From the NCBI GenBank assembly GCA_964546565.1, contig CAZJKC010000010.1:1-37916 (forward strand): a DNA stretch of 37,916 bases, written 5' to 3'. The position numbers and the translations under genes are program-made. Positions 7,227-14,664 of this stretch are shown piece by piece; the first letter of the stretch is position 1; each line of letters starts with the position of its first letter. Source of the DNA: CAG-826 sp964546565 (GTDB lineage Bacteria; Bacillota_I; Bacilli_A; RFN20; CAG-826). The notes below the pieces were generated by a model. That model saw only the letters and a program-made list of their open reading frames with translations, had not been told where the DNA came from and did not search any database.

Positions 7227-7820
7227 ATGACCGAAATCAAAGTGAAACTGACGTTTACGGAGCCCGTTCTGGGGACAAGCCCCGCAAACGAAGACATTTA
7301 CCGGGAGTTCATCGGCTCGAAGTCCCCGGATGCTCCCAGCATGGAGGAAGAGGTGGAAGCGCTCGGCGTGGATGCTGTGGTAGAAAAGGGAATGACGGTA
7401 TTCCCGAAACTAGATGACGGGACTCCGTTCCTTTGGGACTACCAAATCAAGGGCTTTTTCAAAGACACTTGTGGCGGACTGCGAAAAGTGTGCGGGACGA
7501 AATCGAGCGGCATTAAGGCTTATAAGAAAGAAATCGACAAGCTGATTTTCGTGAAGGAGCGGCGTATCCCGTTCCTTGGCGTTGATAAAATCGGCGTGTG
7601 CCAGCGTCCTCTTCGGGCGGCGACGGCGCAGGGTGAGCGCGTGTCGCTGGCGATGAGTGAAGAGGTTCCTGCCGGGGCTGTGTGTGAGTTCACGGTCTTG
7701 TGCATGAGCGATGACCACGAAGCGGCGGTTAAAGAGTGGTTAGATTACGGCGTATGGTCCGGAATCGGGCAGTGGCGAAACTCTGGAAAGGGCCGATTTG
7801 AGTGGGAGGAAATCAAGTGA
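7227..7820 (+). CDS. Conserved gut-phage protein with a RAMP-type glycine-rich loop
   Basis: 197 residues. The ATG at 7227 is preferred over 7212 because GGAGG (7214-7218) lies 8 bases before it. The family (VKLTFTEPVLGTSPANEDI, KGMTVFPKLDDGTP, DYQIKGFFKD, QRPLRAATAQGERVSLA) is one I associate with gut Firmicutes phages without a known function. Residues 179-191 read GIGQWRNSGKGRF, which matches the GhGxxxxxGxG loop near the C-terminus of RAMP (Cas5/Cas6/Csm-type) RNA-binding proteins. The N-terminal strand-helix pattern could be a ferredoxin-like fold. No catalytic residues are identified. It directly follows the purine-rich non-coding stretch. The RAMP relation is a hypothesis. Confidence 0.6.
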   Translation: MTEIKVKLTFTEPVLGTSPANEDIYREFIGSKSPDAPSMEEEVEALGVDAVVEKGMTVFPKLDDGTPFLWDYQIKGFFKDTCGGLRKVCGTKSSGIKAYKKEIDKLIFVKERRIPFLGVDKIGVCQRPLRAATAQGERVSLAMSEEVPAGAVCEFTVLCMSDDHEAAVKEWLDYGVWSGIGQWRNSGKGRFEWEEIK

Positions 7821-7990
7821 GCTTTCGTGTGATCGTTCGCTGGGGCGAGAATTATGTGAACATTCCGGCGACGAAGATCGAAAAAGAGGGCGATGTGGTC
7901 TATGTCTACGACGAGGGCGGGTTCTCGGCAATGTTCGACCTTGGCGCGATTGACATGATTTACAAAATCACAAAAGCCGATTCGAGTTAA
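7817..7990 (+). CDS. 57-residue conserved hypothetical protein
   Basis: Starts at GTG 7817, overlapping the previous TGA (GTGA), with GGGAGG at 7804-7809. The sequence is beta-rich (FRVIVRWGENYVNIPATKIE, GDVVYVYDEGGFSAMFDLG), suggesting a small barrel or SH3-like fold. It is translationally coupled to the RAMP-loop protein and may act with it. Family not recognised. Confidence 0.55.
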   Translation: MSFRVIVRWGENYVNIPATKIEKEGDVVYVYDEGGFSAMFDLGAIDMIYKITKADSS

Positions 7991-8018
7991 AAACGCCGCG
8001 TCCGGGACGGTGAAATAT

Positions 8019-8046
8019 AGAGAAAGGACCGCTTTCTCTCTTTAAT
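8019..8046 (+). terminator. Possible intrinsic terminator
   Basis: Perfect 8-bp stem (8019-8026 with 8032-8039, AGAGAAAG/CTTTCTCT) with a 5-base loop, followed by a T-rich stretch (CTTTAATCTTTTC). The stem is AT-leaning, so it is weak, but it sits in a 128-bp intergenic gap after a tightly packed operon. Confidence 0.45.
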
Positions 8047-8118
8047 CTTTTCTTCAACTTTTCAGGCCCCGGAAATCTAAACATGAGCTAACGAGTATAC
8101 GGGCAGAAAGGAAAGGCG

Positions 8119-8250
8119 ATGAACGATAAAGAAGAACTTGTCGAGCTGCTATACAGTCTCAATGTCCCGTTTGCCGCAAGTGTACTTGCGGTGCTCGAAG
8201 AACACGGATATATGATTCAAAAAAAGGAGGATGCGAAATATGTGCGATAA
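8119..8250 (+). CDS. 43-residue hypothetical protein
   Basis: ATG at 8119 with AGGAAAGG upstream. The protein (NDKEELVELLYSLNVPFAAS...) is mostly helical and acidic; its end contains the ribosome binding site of the next gene and overlaps it by 11 bp. No family recognised. Confidence 0.5.
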   Translation: MNDKEELVELLYSLNVPFAASVLAVLEEHGYMIQKKEDAKYVR

Positions 8251-8629
8251 CAGCGAGCTGAAAGAGCTTTTGGCCAAAGTGTCCAAGGAGCGGGACGAGC
8301 TGGCGGAGGAAGTAAGGCGCTTGAAAAACCCGACCGCCCCGGCGAGCCGCAAGAGTATTTTGGAAGCCGCCAAAATGTGCGTCTGCGGCGACCGGGAGGA
8401 AGATTATGGAAGCCCGGAACGGAATTTCGGGACGATTGCGGCCTTCTGGGAGGCCTACATCGCAGAGAAATGTGTCGGCGCTGGGATCATGGACATTGCC
8501 ACGGAAGATGTGGCGGCTATGATGGCGCTGATGAAGATTGCCAGAATTGCCGGAGGCGGCGGCAAGGCCGACAACTGGGTTGATCTCGCGGGATACGCTG
8601 CTTGCGGCGGCGAGTTGGAGGCGCGATGA
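8240..8629 (+). CDS. DUF6378-domain phage protein
   Basis: 129 residues from ATG 8240; the ATG at 8231 abuts the AAAAGGAGG and is too close. The N-terminal 30 residues form a coiled coil (LKELLAKVSKERDELAEEVR). The core ILEAAKMCVCGDREEDYGSP, ERNFGTIAAFWEAYI, DVAAMMALMKIARIA and KADNWVDLAGYAACGGE is the DUF6378 pattern of phage early regions, usually encoded near nucleotide-metabolism genes, as here (dUTPase follows). The all-helical core with conserved D/E and K is reminiscent of MazG-like nucleotide hydrolases, but that is only a suggestion. Confidence 0.75.
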   Translation: MCDNSELKELLAKVSKERDELAEEVRRLKNPTAPASRKSILEAAKMCVCGDREEDYGSPERNFGTIAAFWEAYIAEKCVGAGIMDIATEDVAAMMALMKIARIAGGGGKADNWVDLAGYAACGGELEAR

Positions 8630-8760
8630 TGCTGACGGTGCTAGCGTGGTTGGTGCGCCTGATCGTCTTGGCGATGGCCGTGTTCGGATTTCTGATTTTG
8701 GCGCTGATTTCTTATGACGCGAAAAAGGAGGTCGAAGAATGGGAGGAACGAAGAAAATGA
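8626..8760 (+). CDS. 44-residue membrane protein
   Basis: ATG 8626 overlaps the previous TGA (ATGATG) behind GGAGG at 8617-8621. One long hydrophobic segment (LTVLAWLVRLIVLAMAVFGF...LALI) is followed by a charged tail (YDAKKEVEEWEERRK). Overlaps the dUTPase start by 22 bp. Single-pass phage micro-protein of unknown function. Confidence 0.55.
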   Translation: MMLTVLAWLVRLIVLAMAVFGFLILALISYDAKKEVEEWEERRK

Positions 8761-9170
8761 GGGTGGTGCTGGATGATGGCGCGTTCATGCCCACCAGGGC
8801 GCACGAGCTGGACGCTGGCCTGGATCTCTATTCACCGATTGCGACGACGCTTTGGCGCTGCGGCAGCGTGACGATTGACACCGGCGTTCATGTCGAGATC
8901 CCAACAGGATATGTCGGCATGATAAAGAGCAAGAGCGGCTTGAATGTGAAGCATGGAATCACCAGCGAGGGCGTTATCGACGCTGGCTACACCGGGAGCG
9001 TCGCCGTTAAACTTTTCAATCACGGCGAGAAGTCTGTGGACATTTCGCGCGGTCAAAAAATCTCCCAGCTGGTCATTCTCCCGGTGCTGCTTCCGGAGCT
9101 GGAAGAGGTCAAAGCGCTGGAAGAAACCGAGCGGGGAGACGGCGGTTTTGGAAGCACGGGGAAGTTTTGA
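8739..9170 (+). CDS. dut: dUTPase
   Basis: 143 residues from ATG 8739 (GGAGG at 8727-8731). An alternative start is 8757, which fits the usual family N-terminus and has its own GGGAGG. All five trimeric dUTPase motifs are present: AGLDLYS, KSKSGL, GVIDAGYTG, GQKISQLVI and the C-terminal RGDGGFGSTG that closes over the nucleotide. Hydrolyses dUTP to dUMP, limiting uracil in replicating phage DNA. Length is normal and the motif residues are intact, so it should be active. Confidence 0.93.
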   Translation: MGGTKKMRVVLDDGAFMPTRAHELDAGLDLYSPIATTLWRCGSVTIDTGVHVEIPTGYVGMIKSKSGLNVKHGITSEGVIDAGYTGSVAVKLFNHGEKSVDISRGQKISQLVILPVLLPELEEVKALEETERGDGGFGSTGKF

Positions 9171-9188
9171 ACGCAAGGAGATGACGCG

Positions 9189-9608
9189 GTGAGCAAGCCG
9201 AGGTATAGGTGGTGGGGGTATGTCAAGAATGTTTTAAGGGCATACCCCTCTCTTGAACGAGAATACAATGAGCTTTTCAAACCGGCAATAACGCCGACAC
9301 TGAGCGGTATGCCCTCTGGCGGAGAGGTTGGCCGGAAAACGGAGGCGACGGCGCTCCGAGAACTGCCGAGGCCGAAACAGCGTGAGCTGGAATCAGTTCG
9401 GAAAGCGATTGAACAAATCGGCAGGCTTGGTGCCGGCCGGGATATCCTCAGGGTGGTGGACATGGTGTTTTTCAAAAACACGCACACACTGACGGGCGCG
9501 GCGTATGCCATTGGCATTTCTTACGAGACAGCCAAAATATACCAGCGTCGTTTTATTTTGGCTGTGGCGAAAAACTACGGACTTTTGGAAGAGGATGAAA
9601 AAGATTAA
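9189..9608 (+). CDS. ArpU/RinA-like late transcription regulator
   Basis: 139 residues, GTG 9189 with AAGGAG at 9175-9180. The C-terminal part (VDMVFFKNTHTLTGAAYAIG, ISYETAKIYQRRFILAVAKN) is a sigma-region-4-like helix-turn-helix typical of the ArpU/RinA family that switches on packaging and structural genes. It is the last gene before the late module, the usual position of these activators. The N-terminus (RYRWWGYVKNVLRAYPSL) is also typical. Confidence 0.8.
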   Translation: MSKPRYRWWGYVKNVLRAYPSLEREYNELFKPAITPTLSGMPSGGEVGRKTEATALRELPRPKQRELESVRKAIEQIGRLGAGRDILRVVDMVFFKNTHTLTGAAYAIGISYETAKIYQRRFILAVAKNYGLLEEDEKD

Positions 9609-9748
9609 CCAAAAAAGCCAAAAATGCGTAGTAAAATGATAATGTGGCGATGCATGGGAATTCTTAGTGTTTTCTAGGTTTTTGGAAACTCCTTCGGGAG
9701 AGGGTCGAGAGATGGACAGGGTGTGGGGGTCGTCTCAAAAGAATAAGC

Positions 9749-9781
9749 AAAGAGGTCAGGGTAAAAGCCCCGGCCTCTTTT
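9749..9781. terminator. Bidirectional intrinsic terminator between convergent genes
   Basis: Arms 9749-9761 and 9768-9780 pair over 13 positions with one G-T wobble and one mismatch; loop TAAAAG. The top strand continues with T and the minus strand is T-rich after the stem. It lies between the ArpU-like gene (rightward) and the leftward two-gene module. The 140 bp before it hold no gene; a small CTCC-TTCG-GGAG tetraloop hairpin lies near 9691-9702. Confidence 0.7.
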
Positions 9782-9783
9782 GC

Positions 9784-9921
9784 TCATTTGATTTTCAGTT
9801 GCCTTTTTACGGCCAGCTCGATGAAACTCGACACCGTTCGATTGTCGGCTGCTGCCGCCTTTTCAATCGCGGCCTTTAGTTCGGGAGTGACGCGGAGTCG
9901 AACCACTTCGGTCTTGTTCAT
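9784..9921 (-). CDS. Small ribbon-helix-helix protein
   Basis: 45 residues from the ATG at 9921, preceded on its strand by GGAGG. The sequence is a minimal ribbon-helix-helix: a strand EVVRLRVTPELK, then helices AAIEKAAAADN and VSSFIELAVKRQL. Such Arc/CopG-like proteins autoregulate small operons and serve as antitoxins. It is the second gene of a leftward pair, one base after its partner. The direct repeat downstream of their shared promoter may be its operator. Confidence 0.7.
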   Translation of the reverse strand: MNKTEVVRLRVTPELKAAIEKAAAADNRTVSSFIELAVKRQLKIK

Positions 9922-9922
9922 C

Positions 9923-10186
9923 TCAAACCTCCACCCAGTCGCCAGTGCGGTAGTTCTCGAATATTCCATCGGAAATCTGCCCCATGATTTCTTCTTCGCA
10001 CTCTTCGGAGGTGTTCCTTGTGATGCGGACTAGGCTGTAGTCGTTAGTTCCGGTTTTGTCGCTGTTCAAAACCTCGATGATTCGGACATCATCGTCTTTC
10101 GAGAAGTCCCACAAGTATGAAGGATCAAAGCTGTGACGCTGACGGTGGCCGAGGGATCCGTAAACTTTCCAAGAACGAGTAACCAT
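9923..10186 (-). CDS. Conserved hypothetical protein of the leftward module
   Basis: 87 residues, ATG 10186 behind AGGAG. The sequence (VYGSLGHRQRHSFDPSYLWD, VRIIEVLNSDKTGTNDYSLV, ISDGIFENYRTGDWVEV) is an alpha/beta single domain that I associate with mobile elements and phages of gut bacteria; no function is known to me. Cotranscribed with a ribbon-helix-helix protein from a strong promoter, so a toxin/antitoxin-like or moron role is possible. No nuclease motif seen. Confidence 0.6.
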   Translation of the reverse strand: MVTRSWKVYGSLGHRQRHSFDPSYLWDFSKDDDVRIIEVLNSDKTGTNDYSLVRITRNTSEECEEEIMGQISDGIFENYRTGDWVEV

Positions 10187-10218
10187 TGTTGTATTCTCCT
10201 TTTTGTTTTTTGTCTTGG

Positions 10219-10238
10219 CCTTAACGGCCTTCCTTAAC
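10219..10238. repeat. Operator-like direct repeat
   Basis: CCTTAAC occurs at 10219-10225 and 10232-10238 (13 bp apart) between the leftward promoter and its first gene, partly within a GGCCTTAACGGCC inverted pattern. This fits an operator for the ribbon-helix-helix protein; inferred from position only. Confidence 0.4.
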
Positions 10239-10245
10239 TGTCTTT

Positions 10246-10274
10246 ATTGTACCACGATGTAGCTACAAAGTCAA
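10246..10274 (-). promoter_or_regulatory. Consensus sigma-A promoter for the leftward two-gene module
   Basis: On the minus strand: TTGACT (10274-10269), a 17-bp spacer, TACAAT (10251-10246). It is the best promoter match in the left half of the window and drives the 87- and 45-residue genes away from the terminase. Confidence 0.85.
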
Positions 10275-10319
10275 TAGAAAAATGAAAGATTTTTGAAAAA
10301 AGATCAAGGAGGTGAGAGT

Positions 10320-11867
10320 GTGGCCGGGAAAGATAATCTAAAAGTACCAACTTCGGAACAAGCTCGGCAATATGGCCGCAAGGGCGGGATCGCATCCGCC
10401 AAAGCAAAAAAAGAAAAAAAAAGCATGGCGGCACTCGCCTCTGTGATGCTGGAATCGGAGCTGACCGGCGCGAACGTGGAGGCGGTCAAGGAGCTGTGCA
10501 AGAACCTGCCGGACGAGGACATGACGGTGCAGTCGGCCATGATCGCCGGGCAGGTGAAGTCCGCGATTAAAGGGAACACTGCGGCGTTCCAAACGCTGGC
10601 GGCGCTGGTGGAGAAGCAGACGGACGGCGACGATAAGCCGTATGAACTTCCGGCGCGGGTGATCGGCCGGGCCTATGTCGATTTGAATCGAACGATAGAG
10701 CCGAACATTGCATATGTTCTAGAGGGCGGGCGCGGCTCGCTCAAGTCTTCGTTCTGGGCGCTCAAGATAATTGAGCTTTTGAAGAACAATCCGAACATTC
10801 ACGCGTGCATTACTCGACAGGTTGCCGGAACGCTGAAAGATAGCGTCTATGCCCAGATGAAATGGGCGATCAATATTCTCGGCCTTGATTCGGAATTCTC
10901 GTTCAAAACAAGCCCGCTTGAAATCGTCTACAAAAAGACCGGGCAGACGATTTATTTTCGCGGTCTCGATGACGAGACCAAATTGAAATCGATAAAACCG
11001 CCGTTTGGCTACATTGGTATTCTTTGGAAGGAAGAAAAAGACCAGATGAAGGGCGCGGCACAAGAACGCTCGGTGAATCAGTCGGTGCTGCGCGGCGGCG
11101 ATGTGGCGTATGATTTTTCGAGCTACAACCCGCCGAAATCGAAATCATCCTGGGTGAACAAGGAAAAGTTGGTCCCGAACCCCCGGCGCGTGATTCATCG
11201 CTCGACATATTTGGAAGCGCCGCCGGAATGGCTCGGCCGGAAGTTTATCGAAGATGCTGAACACCTGAAAGAGGTGAACCCAGAGGCGTATGAGCATGAA
11301 TACCTGGGTGTGCCGAACGGCGACGGCGGCAGCGTGTTCGAGTATTTGGAGATCCGAGCGCTGCCGGATGATGAGATCGCGGCGATGGATCGCCTGTATC
11401 TCGGCGCTGACTGGGGTTTTTATCCTGACCCGTTCGCGTTTATTGTGTGCCATTACGACGCGGCCCGGGAGACGATATTTATCATCGATGAGATCGTCGG
11501 CAATAAGTTGAGCAACCGCGAGACTGCCGACATGATTCTCGCCAAGGGCTATGGCGATTATAAAATCACTTGCGACAGCGCTGAACCGAAGTCGGTGAAT
11601 GATTATAGGGATTACGGTCTGCTGGCGCAGGGCGCGGCCAAAGGGCCGGGAAGCGTCGAATACTCGATGAAATGGATGCAGACGAGAAAGATTGTGATCG
11701 ACCCGGCACGGACGCCGCACGCGTTCAAAGAGTTCAGCGAATATGAGTTCGAGCGGAACAAGGACGGTGAAGTGGTGAGCGGTTACCCGGATGAAAATAA
11801 CCATTGTATCGACGCGTGCCGGTACGCGCTCGAAAGTGTCTGGAAGCGGAGAGGGAATAGCGCTTGA
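10320..11867 (+). CDS. terL: Terminase large subunit with a fused small-subunit-like N-terminal domain
   Basis: 515 residues from GTG 10320 (AAGGAGG at 10306-10312). Residues 1 to about 108 (RQYGRKGGIASAKAKKEKKS, MTVQSAMIAGQVKSAIKGNT, AAFQTLAALVEKQ) resemble the separate KGG-type small-subunit/terminase-associated protein that normally precedes terL. Residues about 109-515 are a PBSX/Terminase_3-type large subunit beginning ELPARVIGRAYVDLNR. It has an unusual Walker A (GGRGSLKS, 136-143), Walker B ILWKEE (234-239) and RNase H-like nuclease aspartates in GADWG (362-366) and ITCDS (416-420). It packages phage DNA into the prohead. The frame is continuous with no stop at the expected junction. 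Overlaps the portal start (TTGA). Confidence 0.9.
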   Translation: MAGKDNLKVPTSEQARQYGRKGGIASAKAKKEKKSMAALASVMLESELTGANVEAVKELCKNLPDEDMTVQSAMIAGQVKSAIKGNTAAFQTLAALVEKQTDGDDKPYELPARVIGRAYVDLNRTIEPNIAYVLEGGRGSLKSSFWALKIIELLKNNPNIHACITRQVAGTLKDSVYAQMKWAINILGLDSEFSFKTSPLEIVYKKTGQTIYFRGLDDETKLKSIKPPFGYIGILWKEEKDQMKGAAQERSVNQSVLRGGDVAYDFSSYNPPKSKSSWVNKEKLVPNPRRVIHRSTYLEAPPEWLGRKFIEDAEHLKEVNPEAYEHEYLGVPNGDGGSVFEYLEIRALPDDEIAAMDRLYLGADWGFYPDPFAFIVCHYDAARETIFIIDEIVGNKLSNRETADMILAKGYGDYKITCDSAEPKSVNDYRDYGLLAQGAAKGPGSVEYSMKWMQTRKIVIDPARTPHAFKEFSEYEFERNKDGEVVSGYPDENNHCIDACRYALESVWKRRGNSA

Positions 11868-13258
11868 GAATCTGGGAAAAAGTGAAGGGGTGGTTTGGAA
11901 TGCTACCGAAAAATCGAATTAAAGAAGAGTTTGAAATCGAGCCGATTCGGTCGGAAGAGGTCAAGAGGTGGGTGCGTGAATGCTTTGATATTTATCAAGG
12001 CAATCCGAGCTGGATCGATCCGGAAGATGGTATCGATTCGATTTGCTTTGCAAAGGCAATTTGCTCCGAGGTGGCGCGGCTGGCCACGCTGGGCATTGGC
12101 ATCGACATCACCGGCAGCGGTCGCGCGGCGTGGCTGAAACGGCAGGTCGATGCGGTCTATTTTGAACTCCGGCATTGGGTGGAGTTCGGCAGCGCGTGGG
12201 GCACGGTGATCTTGAAACCGAACGGCAGCACTGTCGACATCTACACACCGGACACGTTCGAAGTTACCGCGATGGAAAGCGGTAACTTCGTCGGCGCGGT
12301 GTTCACCAATCAACAGAAGGTCGGGGACCAGTGGTTCACCCGGCTGGAATATCACCGGTTTGAAAATGGCGTTTATCGCATAACCAACCGTTGTTATGTC
12401 GGCGCGAACAAGAGCGATATCAAGAAACCCGTGGACATTTCTCTAACGCCTTGGGCGGAGCTGGCGGAAGAGGCCAGTATCGTGAACCTTGAACAGCCGC
12501 TGTTCGGTGTTCTGAAAATGCCTCAAGCGAACAATGTCGCCCCCGGCTCGCCATTTGGACTGCCTGTGTTCTCGGAAGCGGTGCAGGAGCTTCGGGATCT
12601 CGACATTGCCTATTCTCGCAACGCCAACGAAATTCAGGACAGTAAACGCACGGTCCTTCTGGACAGCGACCTGATGTTGGAGAGTGGGAGAAAGATGACC
12701 GGCTACGGCATTGACGCTCGGCGCAAGGCGCTGGGACTGCCTGACATGGTGAAGAATGTCACCGGCAACGGAAACGAGAGCTTTTATCAAGAGATCAATC
12801 CGACGCTGAACACAGACGAGCGCTTGACAGGAATCAATGCACTGCTGTCCCAGATCGGCTACAAAGTCGGATTTTCCAATGGCTATTTTGTGTTTAACCA
12901 ATCGACCGGGATCCAGACCGCTACGCAGGTGGAAGCAGACCAACAGCGCACTATGCAGTTGATCAAGGACGTGCGCGACAAACTGGAAAATTGCTTGAAT
13001 GGCCTTATCTATGCGCTGAACGCGTTCGCCGACCTGTATCAACTGGCCCCGGCTGGCGCGTATGAGATCGTTTACGATTTTGGCGACATCGCGTACAGCC
13101 CGGCAGAAGAAAAAGCGCGGTGGTATGGATACGTCACTGCTGGAAAGGTGCCGTTTTGGTATTACTTGACAAAATTTGAAGGCTTTACCGAAGAAGATGC
13201 AAAAGCGTTGGAGCAGGCCGCGAAGCCTAAAGAAACACTGTTTGGGGGCGAGGAGTAA
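11864..13258 (+). CDS. Portal protein (SPP1 gp6-like)
   Basis: 464 residues, TTG 11864 overlapping the terminase TGA. Portal hallmarks: N-terminal NPSWIDPEDGIDSICFAKAI, the region FGLPVFSEAVQELRDLDIAY, and the long helix TATQVEADQQRTMQLIKDVR followed by LENCLNGLIYALN. Forms the dodecameric DNA channel at one capsid vertex, docking the terminase. Length and order (terL, portal, minor capsid) fit SPP1-like Firmicutes siphophages. Confidence 0.9.
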   Translation: MRIWEKVKGWFGMLPKNRIKEEFEIEPIRSEEVKRWVRECFDIYQGNPSWIDPEDGIDSICFAKAICSEVARLATLGIGIDITGSGRAAWLKRQVDAVYFELRHWVEFGSAWGTVILKPNGSTVDIYTPDTFEVTAMESGNFVGAVFTNQQKVGDQWFTRLEYHRFENGVYRITNRCYVGANKSDIKKPVDISLTPWAELAEEASIVNLEQPLFGVLKMPQANNVAPGSPFGLPVFSEAVQELRDLDIAYSRNANEIQDSKRTVLLDSDLMLESGRKMTGYGIDARRKALGLPDMVKNVTGNGNESFYQEINPTLNTDERLTGINALLSQIGYKVGFSNGYFVFNQSTGIQTATQVEADQQRTMQLIKDVRDKLENCLNGLIYALNAFADLYQLAPAGAYEIVYDFGDIAYSPAEEKARWYGYVTAGKVPFWYYLTKFEGFTEEDAKALEQAAKPKETLFGGEE

Positions 13259-13261
13259 CCG

Positions 13262-14473
13262 ATGCTTGACCCCGATTATCTCGCCAAGATAGCCGAGGGC
13301 GCGGAAGATCTCGCCGAGCTTCTTCATCAAGACATTATCAACAAGGTTGTTCAACGCATCATGGCCCGGCTCGACCGTGGCGAAGACTACTATCTAACCG
13401 CGACCGACAAGTGGCAGCTGGAGGCGCTTCAAGAGGCGGGGTTCCTCCGGGAGGATATCCAAAAGGAAATCGCCAAGAAAACCCCGCTGATGCTGTCCGA
13501 GGTCAAGGAAGCGTTTGAAGATGCGGGAATTCGTGCAATTGACACGGATAACGCTGTTTATCGCGCCGCTGGGCTTGAGGTGCTACCGATCAACCAGTCC
13601 CCAGCGCTGATCAATCTTCTAGAGGTCGGATATGCCGCCACGCTGGGAGAGTTTGAGAATTTTACCAGAACTATAGCGGATGCGGCGCAGAGTAGGTTCA
13701 TTTCAGAATGTGACAAGGCATATTTCAAAGTCGCGTCCGGCGCGGAATCAGCGCAAATGGCAATCCGTGAAGCAGTGGACGAGCTGGGGAAAACCGGCAT
13801 CTATGTCGAATACCCAAGCGGACACCGGGACACGATTGAAACAGCGGTCACGCGAGCGGTGCGGACTGGCGTGGCCAAGTCGTGCGGGGAGAGCACGTTG
13901 AAGCTCATGGACGAAATGGAGTGGGACATTGTTCTCACAACTGCGCATCTTGGTGCACGATACGGCGACGGCGGCGACAACCACACCAACCATGAGTGGT
14001 GGCAAGGGAAGTTTTATTCCCGCTCCGGCCGGGACAAACGCTTTCCCCGGTTCGATGTGTGTGGGCTTGGCTATGTAGACGGTCTGCACGGTGCGAACTG
14101 CCGACACTCGTTCGGCCCTGGCGACGGCATCAACAATCCATATGAAGGGACTATCGACACGGAAGAAAACCGCAAAGCCTACGATTTGCAACAGCGGCAA
14201 AGAACGTTTGAGCGGAGGATTCGGAAGACCAAGCGCGAAGTGCTGACCACACGGGAAGCAATGGACGCGGCGGAGACGGAAGAGACGCGGGCGGAGTTGG
14301 CGGAGGAATATGCCAAAAAAACCAAACGGTTGACCAAACAAAACAATGTGTATAACCAATTTTGCACGGAAAACGATTTGACGCGGCGTTCTGACCGCGT
14401 GGCGATAGCCAAATGGGACCGGAAGCAAGCGGCAGCGGCGAGGGCTACAGCCAGAAAGAAAACTGAACAATGA
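13262..14473 (+). CDS. Phage minor capsid protein 2 (Phage_min_cap2 family)
   Basis: 403 residues, ATG 13262 after GAGGAG. The family core is clear: VLTTAHLGARYGDGG, NHEWWQGKFYSRSGRDKRFP, CGLGYVDGLHGANCRHSFGP, with paired Cys/His reminiscent of SPP1 gp7/MuF head-morphogenesis proteins. A highly charged C-terminal coiled coil follows (ERRIRKTKREVLTTREAM). Probably an internal head protein ejected or bound at the portal. A terminator begins at its stop. Confidence 0.88.
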   Translation: MLDPDYLAKIAEGAEDLAELLHQDIINKVVQRIMARLDRGEDYYLTATDKWQLEALQEAGFLREDIQKEIAKKTPLMLSEVKEAFEDAGIRAIDTDNAVYRAAGLEVLPINQSPALINLLEVGYAATLGEFENFTRTIADAAQSRFISECDKAYFKVASGAESAQMAIREAVDELGKTGIYVEYPSGHRDTIETAVTRAVRTGVAKSCGESTLKLMDEMEWDIVLTTAHLGARYGDGGDNHTNHEWWQGKFYSRSGRDKRFPRFDVCGLGYVDGLHGANCRHSFGPGDGINNPYEGTIDTEENRKAYDLQQRQRTFERRIRKTKREVLTTREAMDAAETEETRAELAEEYAKKTKRLTKQNNVYNQFCTENDLTRRSDRVAIAKWDRKQAAAARATARKKTEQ

Positions 14474-14507
14474 CCATTTTCGCGACCTTGCGGAGATGGT
14501 CATTTTT
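14469..14507 (+). terminator. Intrinsic terminator after the minor capsid gene
   Basis: Perfect 9-bp stem AATGACCAT/ATGGTCATT (14469-14477, 14496-14504), with an inner CGC/GCG helix, followed by a T run (14503-14507). The stem overlaps the minor capsid stop codon. Readthrough would be needed to reach the scaffold and capsid genes unless a promoter lies in 14508-14664. Confidence 0.75.
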
Positions 14508-14511
14508 ATAT

Positions 14512-14585
14512 CCCGCGATAGCACAAAGGCAGTGCAGGAGGTTTTGACCCTTTTGACGCTGGTTCGATTCCAGCTCGCGGAGCCA
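14512..14585 (+). tRNA. tRNA-Gln (TTG anticodon), CCA encoded
   Basis: Cloverleaf: acceptor CCCGCGA (14512-14518) with TCGCGGA (14575-14581), six pairs and one C-A mismatch at the first position; D stem GCAC/GTGC with 7-base loop AAAGGCA; anticodon stem GGAGG/CCTTT (two G-U pairs) with loop TTTTGAC, anticodon TTG (14544-14546); 4-base variable loop; T arm GCTGG-TTCGATT-CCAGC; G discriminator and templated CCA. The loop sequence is characteristic of tRNA-Gln. The short D loop and weak first pair make it a slightly divergent phage tRNA. It lies between a terminator and the scaffold gene. Confidence 0.82.
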
Positions 14586-14664
14586 ACCTTGCCGGAGGTT
14601 CATCCGGCTCAATCCAACACCGCCGACGGGCGGTTAATAAATGACGATTTAGGAGGATTTGGAA

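Noticed and set aside
9667..9879. Open frame between the ArpU-like gene and the leftward module
   Set aside because: It runs through the terminator and antisense to the ribbon-helix-helix gene, with no ribosome binding site.
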